Positions 1 through 8,992 of a stretch of DNA of 64,000 bases are shown here, piece after piece. The DNA is from UBA5436 sp050951845 (GTDB lineage: Bacteria > Bacillota > Clostridia > Saccharofermentanales > DTU023), in assembly GCA_050951845.1 (NCBI GenBank), contig JBMNJV010000001.1, positions 1 through 64,000 of the forward strand, in the 5' to 3' direction. The position numbers were made by a program, and so were the translations under genes. Each line of letters opens with the position of its first letter. Position 1 is the stretch's first letter. The notes under the pieces were generated by a model. The model made no database searches. It worked only from the letters and a program-made list of their open reading frames with translations, and was not told the DNA's origin.

Positions 1-830
1 TAGTCATAAAATCCTTTGCCGGTTTTGCGGCCTAATTTGCCGCCGCGAACCATTTTGCGGAGCAGAGGATGCGGACGATATTTTGAATCACCGGTTTCAG
101 CATACAAAACTTCCATGATTGCCAGGCAAACATCCAAACCGATCAAATCACCTAATTCCAACGGTCCCATCGGATGGTTGGCACCGAGTTTCATCGCTGT
201 ATCCACACCTTCGGCACTCGCTACATCTTCCGCGACAAGTCCGACCGCTTCATTAATCATCGGAATCAGAACTCTGTTTACGACAAAACCTGCATTCTCA
301 TTTACTTTAACCGGTGTCTTGCCGATTTCTTCAGAAATTTTTGTAATTTTTTCGACCAGTTCATCCGGTGTATTGAGACCCGGAATAACTTCAACTAATT
401 TCATAACCGGAGCCGGATTAAAGAAATGTAAACCGATCAGCGGACGAGTTAAGCCGTTGCCGATTTCCGTAATGGAGAGTGATGAAGTATTGGTAGCAAA
501 CATTGTATCTGCTTTGCAAATTCCATCTAATTCTTTGAAAGTTGCTTTTTTGATCTCCATATTTTCAAGAGCGGCCTCAACTACTAAATCACAATCAGCC
601 AAGTCTTTGTTTAAGCAGGGTGTGATATTGGCAACAATCGCATCTGCTCTGTCCTGTTCCATTCTGCCCCGGTCAACCAATCTGGCCAATCCTTTAGCAA
701 TTCTTGCTTTGCCGGCTTCCGCCAATTCAAGATTTATATCTGAAAGCATCACCTCATAACCTTCCGTTTGAGCAAAAGTTTGAGCAATGCCGCTTCCCAT
801 TGTACCTGCACCGATAACTCCTATTTTCAT
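1..830 (-). CDS. hbd: 3-hydroxybutyryl-CoA dehydrogenase, 3' end cut by window edge
   Basis: Catalyses NAD(P)H-dependent reduction of acetoacetyl-CoA to 3-hydroxybutyryl-CoA in the cytosolic butyrate pathway. The protein begins MKIGVIGAGTMGSGIAQ, a Rossmann GxGxxG nucleotide site, and continues with NTSSLSITEI, the GLHFFNPAPVMKLVEV block with the catalytic His, and the NRVLIPMINEA helix of the C-terminal domain. The last visible residues are GRKTGKGFYD, the usual end of this family, so only one or a few codons lie outside. The start at 830 has a GGA-containing ribosome site (GAAAGAAAGGAACAAAT) just upstream. It follows crt and thlA on the same strand, giving thlA-crt-hbd. The bcd-etfBA genes often placed between crt and hbd in clostridia are absent here. 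Confidence 0.93.
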   Translation of the reverse strand, partial: MKIGVIGAGTMGSGIAQTFAQTEGYEVMLSDINLELAEAGKARIAKGLARLVDRGRMEQDRADAIVANITPCLNKDLADCDLVVEAALENMEIKKATFKELDGICKADTMFATNTSSLSITEIGNGLTRPLIGLHFFNPAPVMKLVEVIPGLNTPDELVEKITKISEEIGKTPVKVNENAGFVVNRVLIPMINEAVGLVAEDVASAEGVDTAMKLGANHPMGPLELGDLIGLDVCLAIMEVLYAETGDSKYRPHPLLRKMVRGGKLGRKTGKGFYD

Positions 831-867
831 ATTTGTTCCTTTCTTTCGAATTAAAAATAGTAATTCA

Positions 868-960
868 CCATTCGTCTAAACTGTTAACTGAGTAACCCCT
901 ATCAAACCCGCTCATTTTGCCCTGTATTTTTCCATTCGTCTAAACTGTTAACTGAGTAAC
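868..960. repeat. 29-bp direct repeat between crt and hbd
   Basis: An exact 29-bp sequence starting CCATTCGTCTAAACTG and containing GTTAAC occurs at 868-896 and 932-960, with a period of 64 bp. It fills most of the 172-bp crt-hbd gap. It could be a regulatory site or a local duplication; I see no hairpin with a T-run here. Confidence 0.8.
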
Positions 961-1002
961 TGAGCAAAATTACTGACATCTGATAATACTGAATAAAATC
1001 TT

Positions 1003-1782
1003 TTATTTATTTACAAAATTCTTTTCTTTGCGCTTTTCCAAGAATGCATTCATGCCTTCTTTTTGATCGGCTGAATCAAAACATGCTCCGAATAAATCAA
1101 CTTCAATTGCAATTGCCGAATCAATATCGGTTTGCAACCCGCGATTTATTGCTTCTTTTGTATAACGTACGGCAATCGGAGCATTGGCAGCAATTATCGC
1201 AGCCATTTTTTCAGCTTGCGGCATCAATTCTTCTTGCGGATACACTGCACTTACCAGACCGATCTCCAAGGCTTGATCCGCTTTAATATTTCTGCCTGTG
1301 TAGAGAATTTCTTTTGCTTTGGAAAGTGAACCGATTACACGAGCCAATCTTTGAGTACCGCCGAATCCCGCTGTAATTCCGAGACCGACTTCAGGTTGAC
1401 CGAAAATGGCATTATCACTTGCTAAACGAATATCACAACTCATTGCCAATTCATTGCCGCCGCCTAATGAATAACCATTAATTGCTGCAATAACCGGAAT
1501 CGGAAAGTTCTCAATATCGCGCATGACTTTATTACCGGTAATACCTAATTCTTTACCCGCTGCGGAATCCATATCTACCATTTCGCCGATATCCGCACCA
1601 GCGACAAAAGATCTGTCACCTGCACCTGTCAGGATTACACATCGTACTGTTTCAAGATCCAAACCGGCAAAAGCTGAGGCAATTTCTTGCAAAACCTGGG
1701 TATTTAATGCATTCAGTGCTTTGGGCCGATCAATTGTAATCGTTGCTACCGCTTCATTTAAACTAACTTTTACAAATTCCAT
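1003..1782 (-). CDS. crt: Crotonase (3-hydroxybutyryl-CoA dehydratase)
   Basis: Dehydrates 3-hydroxybutyryl-CoA to crotonyl-CoA in butyrate formation. The 259-residue length is normal for the enoyl-CoA hydratase family. The two catalytic glutamates are visible: Glu111 in GGGNELAM and Glu131 in FGQPEVGLGI. The oxyanion-hole loop SFVAGADI lies at residues 58-65. The start at 1782 is preceded by a GGGG-containing site (AAAAGGGGGAAAAA). The gene lies between thlA (122 nt upstream when counted from 1905) and hbd, same strand, and is probably co-transcribed. A role in beta-oxidation cannot be excluded from sequence, but the neighbours argue for butyrate synthesis. Confidence 0.93.
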   Translation of the reverse strand: MEFVKVSLNEAVATITIDRPKALNALNTQVLQEIASAFAGLDLETVRCVILTGAGDRSFVAGADIGEMVDMDSAAGKELGITGNKVMRDIENFPIPVIAAINGYSLGGGNELAMSCDIRLASDNAIFGQPEVGLGITAGFGGTQRLARVIGSLSKAKEILYTGRNIKADQALEIGLVSAVYPQEELMPQAEKMAAIIAANAPIAVRYTKEAINRGLQTDIDSAIAIEVDLFGACFDSADQKEGMNAFLEKRKEKNFVNK

Positions 1783-1904
1783 TTTTTCCCCCTTTTATTC
1801 GATCTTTTCTTCAATCTTATTATTTGCAGTGTACGGTTGCTGTTCTCTTTCATGATCTCAGCAGCTGTCTGTTCCTTCTTTTCATATATCAAATTGCATG
1901 GCAT

Positions 1905-3092
1905 TTATTTGTATTTTCTGATTGCAGTGGCACAACCCATTCCGCCACCGATACATAAGGTTGCTAAACCGAGTTCAGCATCTTCACGACGATTCATTTC
2001 ATGTATTAAAGTAATCAAAATACGTGTGCCTGATGCACCGATCGGATGACCTAAAGCTATTGCGCCACCATTTACATTGACTTTGGCCGGATCTAATTCC
2101 AAATCACGCAAAACAGCAAGCGACTGTGAAGCAAAGGCTTCATTTGCTTCGATCAAATCAAAATCCTGAATTCCGAAATCTGCTTTTTCCATCAGATTCC
2201 TGGTTGCATAAATCGGTCCAAGTCCCATCAAAGCAGGATCTACACCACCTAAAGCACTATCAATCCATTCCGCCTCCGGCGTTACACCGAGTTCTTTGGC
2301 TTTTTCTTCGCTCATCACAACTACCGCAGCAGCACTATCATTGATAGTTGATGAATTACCGGCTGTGACTATACCGTCTTTTTTGAAAGCAGGACGTAAT
2401 CTAGCCAATCCTTCAACAGTTGTTCCGGCACGAATACCCTCATCTTGATCAAAAATCACTGTGTCTTTGCGTTGCTTAACTTCTACTGCAACAATTTCAT
2501 CTTTGAATTTACCGTCTGCTTGAGCTTGAGCTGCTTTTTGCTGGCTATTGGCTGCAAACTCATCCAACTCTTCCCTGGTCAAACCATATTTTTCTGCTAC
2601 ATTTTCTGCCGTAATCCCCATATGATAATTATTGAAAATGTCGGTTAAACCGTCATAGGTCATCGTATCGTGAATTTGAGCATCGCCCATGCGGTAACCA
2701 TAGCGGGCTTTGGTCAGTGCATAGGGCGCATTCGACATATTTTCCATACCGCCGGCAATTACGATATCCGCTTCGCCGTATTTTACTAAACGAGCTGCCA
2801 TGTTAACCGCTTCCAGACCTGATCCGCAAACTATATTGACTGTCATGGCAGGCGTTTCCACCGGCAATCCTGCATGTATCGCTGCTTGCCTCGCAACATT
2901 TTGACCTTGTGCAGCTTGTAACACGGAGCCCATATAAACCATATCCACATCTTCAGGTTTAATTCCCGCTCTTTTTACAGCTTCTCTAATCACAATTTCT
3001 CCTAATTTAGCAACAGGTACGGTACTCAAACTACCTCCCATTGAACCGATTGCTGTTCTGGCTGTTCCGGCTATGATTACTTTTTTTGACAT
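1905..3092 (-). CDS. thlA: Acetyl-CoA acetyltransferase (thiolase)
   Basis: Condenses two acetyl-CoA to acetoacetyl-CoA, the first step of the butyrate pathway. The start is placed at 3092, giving 395 residues beginning MSKKVIIAGTARTAIG; the reading frame is open 16 codons further upstream, but AGAAAGGG lies at the right distance before 3092 and thiolases begin here. The acyl-accepting Cys89 is in NIVCGSGLEAV, the active-site His in GGAIALGHPIGASG, and the second active-site Cys in LCIGGGMGCA. It is first in a leftward thlA-crt-hbd run and is divergent from the CoA-transferase at 3563. Family assignment is secure; the physiological direction is inferred from neighbours. Confidence 0.95.
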   Translation of the reverse strand: MSKKVIIAGTARTAIGSMGGSLSTVPVAKLGEIVIREAVKRAGIKPEDVDMVYMGSVLQAAQGQNVARQAAIHAGLPVETPAMTVNIVCGSGLEAVNMAARLVKYGEADIVIAGGMENMSNAPYALTKARYGYRMGDAQIHDTMTYDGLTDIFNNYHMGITAENVAEKYGLTREELDEFAANSQQKAAQAQADGKFKDEIVAVEVKQRKDTVIFDQDEGIRAGTTVEGLARLRPAFKKDGIVTAGNSSTINDSAAAVVVMSEEKAKELGVTPEAEWIDSALGGVDPALMGLGPIYATRNLMEKADFGIQDFDLIEANEAFASQSLAVLRDLELDPAKVNVNGGAIALGHPIGASGTRILITLIHEMNRREDAELGLATLCIGGGMGCATAIRKYK

Positions 3093-3562
3093 AAAATACC
3101 CTTTCTGATTGTTGTGTTTTGTTATATTGTTTTGATTCAATTTTTATCATGTATACATATAAGCTAATTGATCGGAGTTAATTCCATTAATTACCTGTTA
3201 AGCTCGCTTAATTATGTTTTTTTAATCAATCCCTGAATCATTTTTCGAAAAATTCATCTTGCTTTTAACTTTCGTTTAACTTTAGTTTTCAGACATTTCG
3301 GAGATATTATCTTGTTTTTCAATTATTATTGTATATTATTGTAAATTAATAAGCTAATAAATTTATAGCATATTTTAAAAAACATTTAATTACCGTAAAC
3401 GTTCACGGAGGATTATGAGGCATATGTTAAATTGCACAATCTTCTTTTGCTTATTCTATAATTTTCTTCTTGTTTATTATAACATATTGAGTTAATCTAA
3501 TTTTATATATTAAATAAATTCTAATATATTAAAAATCTTATTTAAATCCAATGGAGGGCCAC
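3093..3562. promoter_or_regulatory. Divergent intergenic region between thlA and the CoA-transferase
   Basis: About 470 AT-rich bases with no convincing gene. It must hold promoters for both directions. The best rightward candidate is TTGAGT at 3487-3492 with TTAAAT at 3510-3515 (17-bp spacer). A GGAGG at 3553-3557, five bases before ATG 3563, is the ribosome site of the CoA-transferase. The promoter call is weak. Confidence 0.35.
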
Positions 3563-4912
3563 ATGACAAATTATGACTCACTATATCAAGCAAAATTGAC
3601 GTCTCCTGAAAAAGCGGTAAAAATCGTAAAATCCGGTGACTGGTTGGACTATACAATGGGTCCCAGCATGCCGTTAGTTCTCGATCAAGCCTTAGCCGAT
3701 CGGGCAGAGGAACTCGAGGACATTAATGTAAGAACACTGCTCTGTATCAGACCCATTGCATTAATGGAAGCAAATGACAGATTAAATCGCAACGTTTTTA
3801 CATTGAATTCATGGCATTTCAGCGGTTACGAACGTCAATATGCCAATAAAGGCTATGCCTTTTACACACCATTTCGCTATTCTGAAGCGCCGGTTATGTA
3901 TCGCCGTAAAGAAGATATTGAGCGTGTCGACGTAGTGATGATGCAAACCACTCCTATGGATAAACACGGTTTCTTCAACTTAGGTCCAAGTAATTCACAT
4001 CTGATGGAAGCTGTGCGCCGGGCTAAACATGTTATTATCGAAGTAAATGATCAAATGCCCCACATTTACGGTCTCTACGATGAATGTATTCATATCAGTC
4101 AGGTTGATGCAATTGTAGAACACTCTTCACCTCTCAGCACAATCGGTAATCCGGAACCCGATGCAACAGATCGCGAAATCGCGGCATTAATTATGGAACA
4201 AATTCCCGATGGTGCCACCCTGCAATTAGGAATCGGCGGAATGCCCAATGCCGTCGGTGAAATGATTGCAGCCTCTGACATTAAAGATTTAGGAATTCAC
4301 AGTGAATTCTATGTCGACAGTATGATGAATATGACCAGAGCCGGAATCATTACCGGTAATAAAAAGAAGCTGAATCGCGGTAAACAGGTATTTACTTTTG
4401 CAATCGGTTCTTCGGAACTCTATGATTTTATGGATAATAATCCGCAATTAATGAGTGCACCGGTTGATTATGTCAATTCACCACAAGTTATTTCAAGCAT
4501 TGATAATTTCATTTCAATCAATAACGCAATTGAAATTGATTTATTCGGTCAGGTAAATGCCGAATCTACCGGTTTCCGTCATATCAGCGGAACAGGCGGT
4601 CAATTAGACTTCGTAATGGGTGCTTATCACGCACAAGGCGGTAAAAGTTTTATTGCTTTAAGTTCTACTTTTACCAACAGAAAAGGTGAAACTTTCAGCC
4701 GGATTATTCCTTTCATCTCGAAATCAAGAGTCACTGATCCATACACTACGGTTCACTATGTCGTGACCGAATTCGGTATGTTCAACATGAAAGGCAAGTC
4801 GGCTTGGCAAAGAGCGGAAGGTTTAATTAATTTAGCTCATCCCGATTTCCGTGAAGACTTGATCAAATCTGCAACAGAACAAGGAATCTGGCGCAATTCT
4901 AACAAAAGATAA
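3563..4912 (+). CDS. Butyryl-CoA:acetate CoA-transferase-like (acetyl-CoA hydrolase/transferase family)
   Basis: Probably moves CoA from butyryl-CoA to acetate as the last butyrate step; 4-hydroxybutyrate CoA-transferase is the main alternative. The start at 3563 (449 residues, MTNYDSLYQAKL) is chosen because GGAGG lies 5 nt upstream; an ATG four codons earlier overlaps that site. The length matches the about 448-residue gut butyryl-CoA transferases. Visible family features are the glycine-rich loop LQLGIGGMPNAVG (221-232) and the expected catalytic Glu248 in GIHSEFYVDSMM, which forms the glutamyl-CoA thioester in this family. It stands alone, divergent from thlA-crt-hbd, and is followed by a hairpin with a T-run at 4979-5031. 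Confidence 0.87.
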   Translation: MTNYDSLYQAKLTSPEKAVKIVKSGDWLDYTMGPSMPLVLDQALADRAEELEDINVRTLLCIRPIALMEANDRLNRNVFTLNSWHFSGYERQYANKGYAFYTPFRYSEAPVMYRRKEDIERVDVVMMQTTPMDKHGFFNLGPSNSHLMEAVRRAKHVIIEVNDQMPHIYGLYDECIHISQVDAIVEHSSPLSTIGNPEPDATDREIAALIMEQIPDGATLQLGIGGMPNAVGEMIAASDIKDLGIHSEFYVDSMMNMTRAGIITGNKKKLNRGKQVFTFAIGSSELYDFMDNNPQLMSAPVDYVNSPQVISSIDNFISINNAIEIDLFGQVNAESTGFRHISGTGGQLDFVMGAYHAQGGKSFIALSSTFTNRKGETFSRIIPFISKSRVTDPYTTVHYVVTEFGMFNMKGKSAWQRAEGLINLAHPDFREDLIKSATEQGIWRNSNKR

Positions 4913-4978
4913 AAGATAATAATTTTTATGTTCAGATAACTTGAGCAAAGTTGTCTCTGTAGTAAATCCCAAAATTGT

Positions 4979-5031
4979 ACTGACCTCCATAAGTTGGACC
5001 AAAAGTTCAACAAATAGGAGGTCAGTTTTTT
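4979..5031 (+). terminator. Hairpin with T-run after the CoA-transferase; resembles an IS150-type insertion sequence end
   Basis: ACTGACCTCC (4979-4988) pairs with GGAGGTCAGT (5017-5026) around a 28-nt loop and is followed by TTTTTT, so it can end the CoA-transferase transcript. The sequence TGTACTGACCTCC, then AAGTTGGAC, also looks like the left end of an IS3-family (IS150 group) element, followed by a GGAGG site but no transposase. It may be a solo insertion sequence end; this second reading is tentative. Confidence 0.55.
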
Positions 5032-5035
5032 GTCT

Positions 5036-5243
5036 CTGCGGTGTCAAAAAATGCGACCCTGCGGATTGAGGCCCGCAGCGCCGGCTTTATTGACACGATT
5101 CAAGCTAGAAACAGCTGAAAACCATACTTGCGGTGCCAATAATTACGTTCCTGCGGATTGCGGCCCGCAGCGCCGGCTTTTTTGGCACGATACAAGCATC
5201 AAACGGGAACGCCGATAGGTTTGGCACAATACAAGCATCAAAC
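5036..5243. repeat. Two copies of a 56-bp nested palindromic repeat plus a tail copy
   Basis: Copies at 5041-5096 and 5133-5188 share CTGCGGATTG, CCCGCAGCGCCGGCTTT and flanking ends. The outer arms pair as GTGTCAA/TTGACAC in copy 1 and GTGCCAA/TTGGCAC in copy 2, a compensatory change. The inner arms CTGCGG/CCGCAG pair in both. The tail TTGGCAC.ATACAAGCATCAAAC recurs at 5221-5243 without the rest. The same family appears, reverse-complemented, at 44029-44324. The GC-rich hairpin followed by Ts on the + strand could also help terminate the upstream gene. Confidence 0.8.
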
Positions 5244-5272
5244 CATTTCCGATACAGAAATAAACAAAAATA

Positions 5273-5302
5273 AAGCCCTGCAAATCGTAATTTACAGGGC
5301 TT
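5273..5302 (-). terminator. Rho-independent terminator of the 5358-7268 lipoprotein gene
   Basis: AAGCCCTG (5273-5280) pairs with CAGGGCTT (5295-5302); inner AAAT/ATTT can extend the stem. Read leftward it is followed by TTTATTTTTGTTTATTTC. It lies 56 bp beyond the stop codon of the lipoprotein gene. Confidence 0.8.
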
Positions 5303-5357
5303 GAGATTTAGCAATGAATCTATTTACTTAAAATTCAGACTATAAAAGCAACGGCTT

Positions 5358-7268
5358 TTAATCTTGTGGAATTTCTATGGTTACTGAATCAAATAATTTA
5401 ATTTCCTTATAGTCCTCATCCATTAAGGAAAACACTATATCCATTTTTTTAACTTTAGTATACTCATCTTCTTCCATATCGGCAGAAAAACCGTAAGGAT
5501 AATAATCTTCCTCTGAACCGTTAGCGGGAAGCTCCGTGATGAAGAGTGGATATTTATCTTCGACACCATTGTCAAATTTTACATTATCCATCCAGACTCT
5601 GGATAGTTCATCTCTGGTGCTCTCAACTCTGAAAAATACTTCCGGTCCCAGGAATTCATCCGGCAAATATTTTGTGAAGTAAATCTTGATTCCGTCCGAA
5701 TCGAGAATCAATTTTTCGTCGTTATCAGTATCTTCAGTTTCATCTGTTTTATCAGTTTCTTCAGTTTTATCTGTTTCTTCGGTTTTATCGGTTTCATCAG
5801 TTGCAGGAGTCTCTGTTTCTTCTGTTGTACCGCCGGTTGACCCGCCGAAATAACTTATTTCAGTAACTGTATAAGTTGATTTATTTGCATTGATATATTC
5901 GTCTACCAGATTGTCTTTTGTTTCAAAATAATAGCTGTCGTTGATACTTGATTCACTAAGATTAATTGTACCGTCGGTATTAATAATTACATTTTTCAAA
6001 CCTACATAAAAGTAAGATTGAATTTTATTTCCGCCTTCGACTTCAAATTCAAACTTATAAATGAAGCCTAAAAGATTAACATTATAAATCGATTTCAAAT
6101 TTGATTCTTTCGGATATAATAAGAAAACCGAATCAAGTCCCAGTTCCTTCAAACCTTTAACTTCATAATAGTCATCGTTAATCGACTTATAACCTGATTT
6201 TGAGGTTGCTACTACCGAACCGATGGCGTCATCGATTTCACTTAAGATAGTGGCCTTTTGATCCTCGGTCAAAATATCATCAGGTGAAATATACCTGGGT
6301 ACCATATCCGAAGTTAATACAAATTCATGTTTAATTGTATCCGAGGGAACTGTATAGCCAAGTTCTTTCAGAGAATATTCATAAACACTAATCTCTAATT
6401 TTACTGTTTCTCCGATATTTACATCATAAGAAGGACTTACTGAATAATAGAAACAATCTTTGAGATCTGAATCCAGATCATAATCTACTTTGACATTAGC
6501 TTGCGGAGCGGCTCCTGAAAATTCAAATATTGCCGCATTTACCAAAGTTTCCTCTGAAAGCTCTTCATATTCTGTTAAACCGGAAACGGTATATTCTTTT
6601 TCTTTCTGGGTAAGTACATATCCGTCACTTGCAATATAATCTTCGTCGGCATCTACTGTAACTGTGACCTTATCCCCGTTTGAGAGCCTTCTGTCGTATG
6701 ATTCTATCGGTTTGCCGGTTTGATCTTTAAATTTATAAGAAACATACACAGGTGAATCCCAGGGATAATCATAGCTGAAATACCCTTCACCGTTTTCTCC
6801 TTCAAATTCCATTTTAAAGTCGGCAAAAGGATCAAATTCTTCGGCTTCTATCAAACTGCTGACTGTATAGGCAATTTCATTTGTCTTGATTTGCATTTTG
6901 GCTTCTTTCGCCAGAACAGGATCATCTTTGAGAATCAAGACAACTTTATCTCCGTTGGACAAACTGCCGTTTTCCGCACTCTCGCTTTTAACCGTGTCCA
7001 GCTTGATCGAGTCAATATATTTTACGACAGGATCATCACCTGACAACAAGCTGAGAATATCGGACTGTTTTTTCTTGCCTGCCTTTTCTAAAACCAAAGA
7101 CATTGCAAAATCCGAGTTCACCTCTATTTCAACCGAACCTGATCCGTTGATACCTTTTTCTACAACACTGATTAAATCGGTTGTATTAATTTTTTTCGAG
7201 CCGCAACCTGTTACCAGCAAACTTAAACACATTACTAAACATAGTAGCAGAGCTATTTTCTTTTTCAT
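5358..7268 (-). CDS. Large multidomain lipoprotein of unknown function
   Basis: A 636-residue exported lipoprotein. MKKKIALLLCLVMCLSLL is followed by the lipobox LVTGC, so Cys22 should be lipidated and the protein held on the outer membrane face. Residues about 27-330 hold repeated beta-rich units marked by NGDKV.L or NGDKVTVTV and EYTVSGLTEYEEL, a style seen in clostridial surface lipoproteins. An acidic linker of TDKTEE repeats lies around residues 475-505. The last about 125 residues (LILDSDGIKIYFTKYL to the end) match the small lipoprotein at 44406-44885 nearly throughout, sharing the KFDNG..D.(F/Y)PLF.TEL block. No enzymatic motif is visible. A T-rich terminator follows at 5273-5302. Confidence 0.75.
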   Translation of the reverse strand: MKKKIALLLCLVMCLSLLVTGCGSKKINTTDLISVVEKGINGSGSVEIEVNSDFAMSLVLEKAGKKKQSDILSLLSGDDPVVKYIDSIKLDTVKSESAENGSLSNGDKVVLILKDDPVLAKEAKMQIKTNEIAYTVSSLIEAEEFDPFADFKMEFEGENGEGYFSYDYPWDSPVYVSYKFKDQTGKPIESYDRRLSNGDKVTVTVDADEDYIASDGYVLTQKEKEYTVSGLTEYEELSEETLVNAAIFEFSGAAPQANVKVDYDLDSDLKDCFYYSVSPSYDVNIGETVKLEISVYEYSLKELGYTVPSDTIKHEFVLTSDMVPRYISPDDILTEDQKATILSEIDDAIGSVVATSKSGYKSINDDYYEVKGLKELGLDSVFLLYPKESNLKSIYNVNLLGFIYKFEFEVEGGNKIQSYFYVGLKNVIINTDGTINLSESSINDSYYFETKDNLVDEYINANKSTYTVTEISYFGGSTGGTTEETETPATDETDKTEETDKTEETDKTDETEDTDNDEKLILDSDGIKIYFTKYLPDEFLGPEVFFRVESTRDELSRVWMDNVKFDNGVEDKYPLFITELPANGSEEDYYPYGFSADMEEDEYTKVKKMDIVFSLMDEDYKEIKLFDSVTIEIPQD

Positions 7269-7420
7269 TTTACCTCCTCTAATACCTAAATTGTTTTTCG
7301 GCTAAAAGTTAATCTGTTTTTCATCTCTGAAACATCGCATGTATTGCCGATAGTTAAATATATGTGTTTTTAACCTTGCAGCAGTCTTGCATCTGATGTT
7401 TATTAACAATTGTTCGTTTC

Positions 7421-7464
7421 TATATATTGATCATTGAACAAAATATATATTGATCATTGAACAA
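7421..7464. repeat. 21-bp direct repeat upstream of the large lipoprotein gene
   Basis: TATATATTGATCATTGAACAA plus one base occurs at 7421-7441 and 7444-7464, period 23 bp, in the 294-bp gap between mgtE and the lipoprotein gene. Each copy holds TGATCA and a TTG...CAA dyad. Two copies near two helical turns apart, about 155-195 bp upstream of the start, suggest an operator, but a chance duplication is possible. Confidence 0.55.
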
Positions 7465-7562
7465 TATATATTTATTATATCAATAAAAACATAATCTATT
7501 AAGTCTAATCGGATTATCTTCGTAATATTTTGCATTAATTTGTATTGTTTCTTTTTTTTCGA

Positions 7563-8936
7563 TTAAATCTGTTCGAGCAGGCTTGTTGCAATCAAAAAGT
7601 AAATCATTAATCCCAGAGCATCGATAATTGTACTGATAAAGGGTCCGCTTGCCACTGCCGGATCAACTTTGAATTTAGTCAAAATAATCGGCACAATTGC
7701 TCCGGTCACCGAAGAAAAACAAATAGTGAGAAAAATCGAAATGCTTACGATTACAGCCAATATTATTTCAACTTTCAAAATATTGAGAACTGCAAATAAA
7801 ACCAGACTGGAAATAAAACCGATTAAAATTCCGGAGCCGAATTCATTTTTCACCGTTTGCCAGATTTTTCGTCCGATATCCGCTCCTCCCAAATTCAGAT
7901 CACGTACCGTAACCGCCAAAGCCTGAGTACCGACATTACCGCCAGTACCGGTAATCAAAGGTATGAATGCGGATAAAGCGATCACCGACTCCAAGGTTTC
8001 ATGAAAAATACTGATCAGACCGCCGACCATCAAGCCCAAAAAGATGAGAACTATAATCCATGGCGTGCGCTTTTTAGTTGTTTCAAGCACAGTCGGCTCT
8101 TTATCTTCTGCAGAAGAACGCGGTACACCTGCAAATGAAATCAGGTCTTCTGTCGCTTCTTCTTCCAGGACGTCCATTACATCGTCAAAGGTAATAATTC
8201 CGCGCATTTTATTATCCGGCGTAATAACCGGAACTGCCAAAAGATCATAATTTTGGATAACTTTGGCAACTTCTTCCTGATCCATCGTAATCGGTACGGT
8301 TATCACCTGTTCATACATGACGTTTTTTACCAATTCATTTTCCGGAGAAAGAATTAAATCACGCATCGACAAAACTCCGAGCAAATGATGCTGTTTATCG
8401 AGTACATACAAATAATAAATCGTACCTGCCTGATGACCTTTTTCCCGAACTGAAGCAATGACTTGTTTCAGTGTACTATCCGGAGATACCGTAAGATACT
8501 CTTTAATCATGATTGCTCCGGCGGTTTTCTCTTCATAGGAGAGCAATTCACGCACCAAGTCGCGTTGAGCGGGTTTCAGGAGATCATAAATCGTTTCCGA
8601 TTCCAGCGTTTCCGCATCGTGGATTAAATTGGCAATAACGTCTGCCGGCAAATGACTCAGAACTTGCTGGATAAAATCATTAGCTAAATATTCAATTGCC
8701 GCTTCCTGATCTTCAACATCCATCCATTCAAAAATTATCGCAAATTCTTCCGGCGTCAACAAATCGGCTATTTTGCGTTTTTTCTCCGGATACAAAAGAT
8801 GGAAAACTTCATGCTGATCTCTGTCATGTAACTTGAGAAATAACCTTCGAAATAATTCACGATCATCATCTCTCACTGAACGATAAATATCATCATAATA
8901 TGATTGGCGATCAATTGTTATTTCATTACTGCTCAC
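7563..8936 (-). CDS. mgtE: Magnesium transporter MgtE
   Basis: A Mg2+-gated Mg2+ channel of the inner membrane. The 457 residues show the family order: an N-terminal helical MgtE_N domain (about 20-135, with LLTPEEFAIIFEWM), two CBS domains (about 140-260, ending ITFDDVMDVLEEEA), a linker helix, and five membrane segments from about 290. The pore motif is seen in PLITGTGGNVGTQALAV; the C-terminal helices contain VDPAVASGPF. The start is GTG at 8936 with AGAGGTG just upstream. It is 56 nt below the ABC ATPase gene on the same strand and may be the last gene of the deoC/ABC transporter operon. Confidence 0.95.
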   Translation of the reverse strand: MSSNEITIDRQSYYDDIYRSVRDDDRELFRRLFLKLHDRDQHEVFHLLYPEKKRKIADLLTPEEFAIIFEWMDVEDQEAAIEYLANDFIQQVLSHLPADVIANLIHDAETLESETIYDLLKPAQRDLVRELLSYEEKTAGAIMIKEYLTVSPDSTLKQVIASVREKGHQAGTIYYLYVLDKQHHLLGVLSMRDLILSPENELVKNVMYEQVITVPITMDQEEVAKVIQNYDLLAVPVITPDNKMRGIITFDDVMDVLEEEATEDLISFAGVPRSSAEDKEPTVLETTKKRTPWIIVLIFLGLMVGGLISIFHETLESVIALSAFIPLITGTGGNVGTQALAVTVRDLNLGGADIGRKIWQTVKNEFGSGILIGFISSLVLFAVLNILKVEIILAVIVSISIFLTICFSSVTGAIVPIILTKFKVDPAVASGPFISTIIDALGLMIYFLIATSLLEQI

Positions 8937-8992
8937 ATGACACCTCTATCTGAATCTAATCTGGAATTTCTTCTCTGAATTTTTTATAAATA

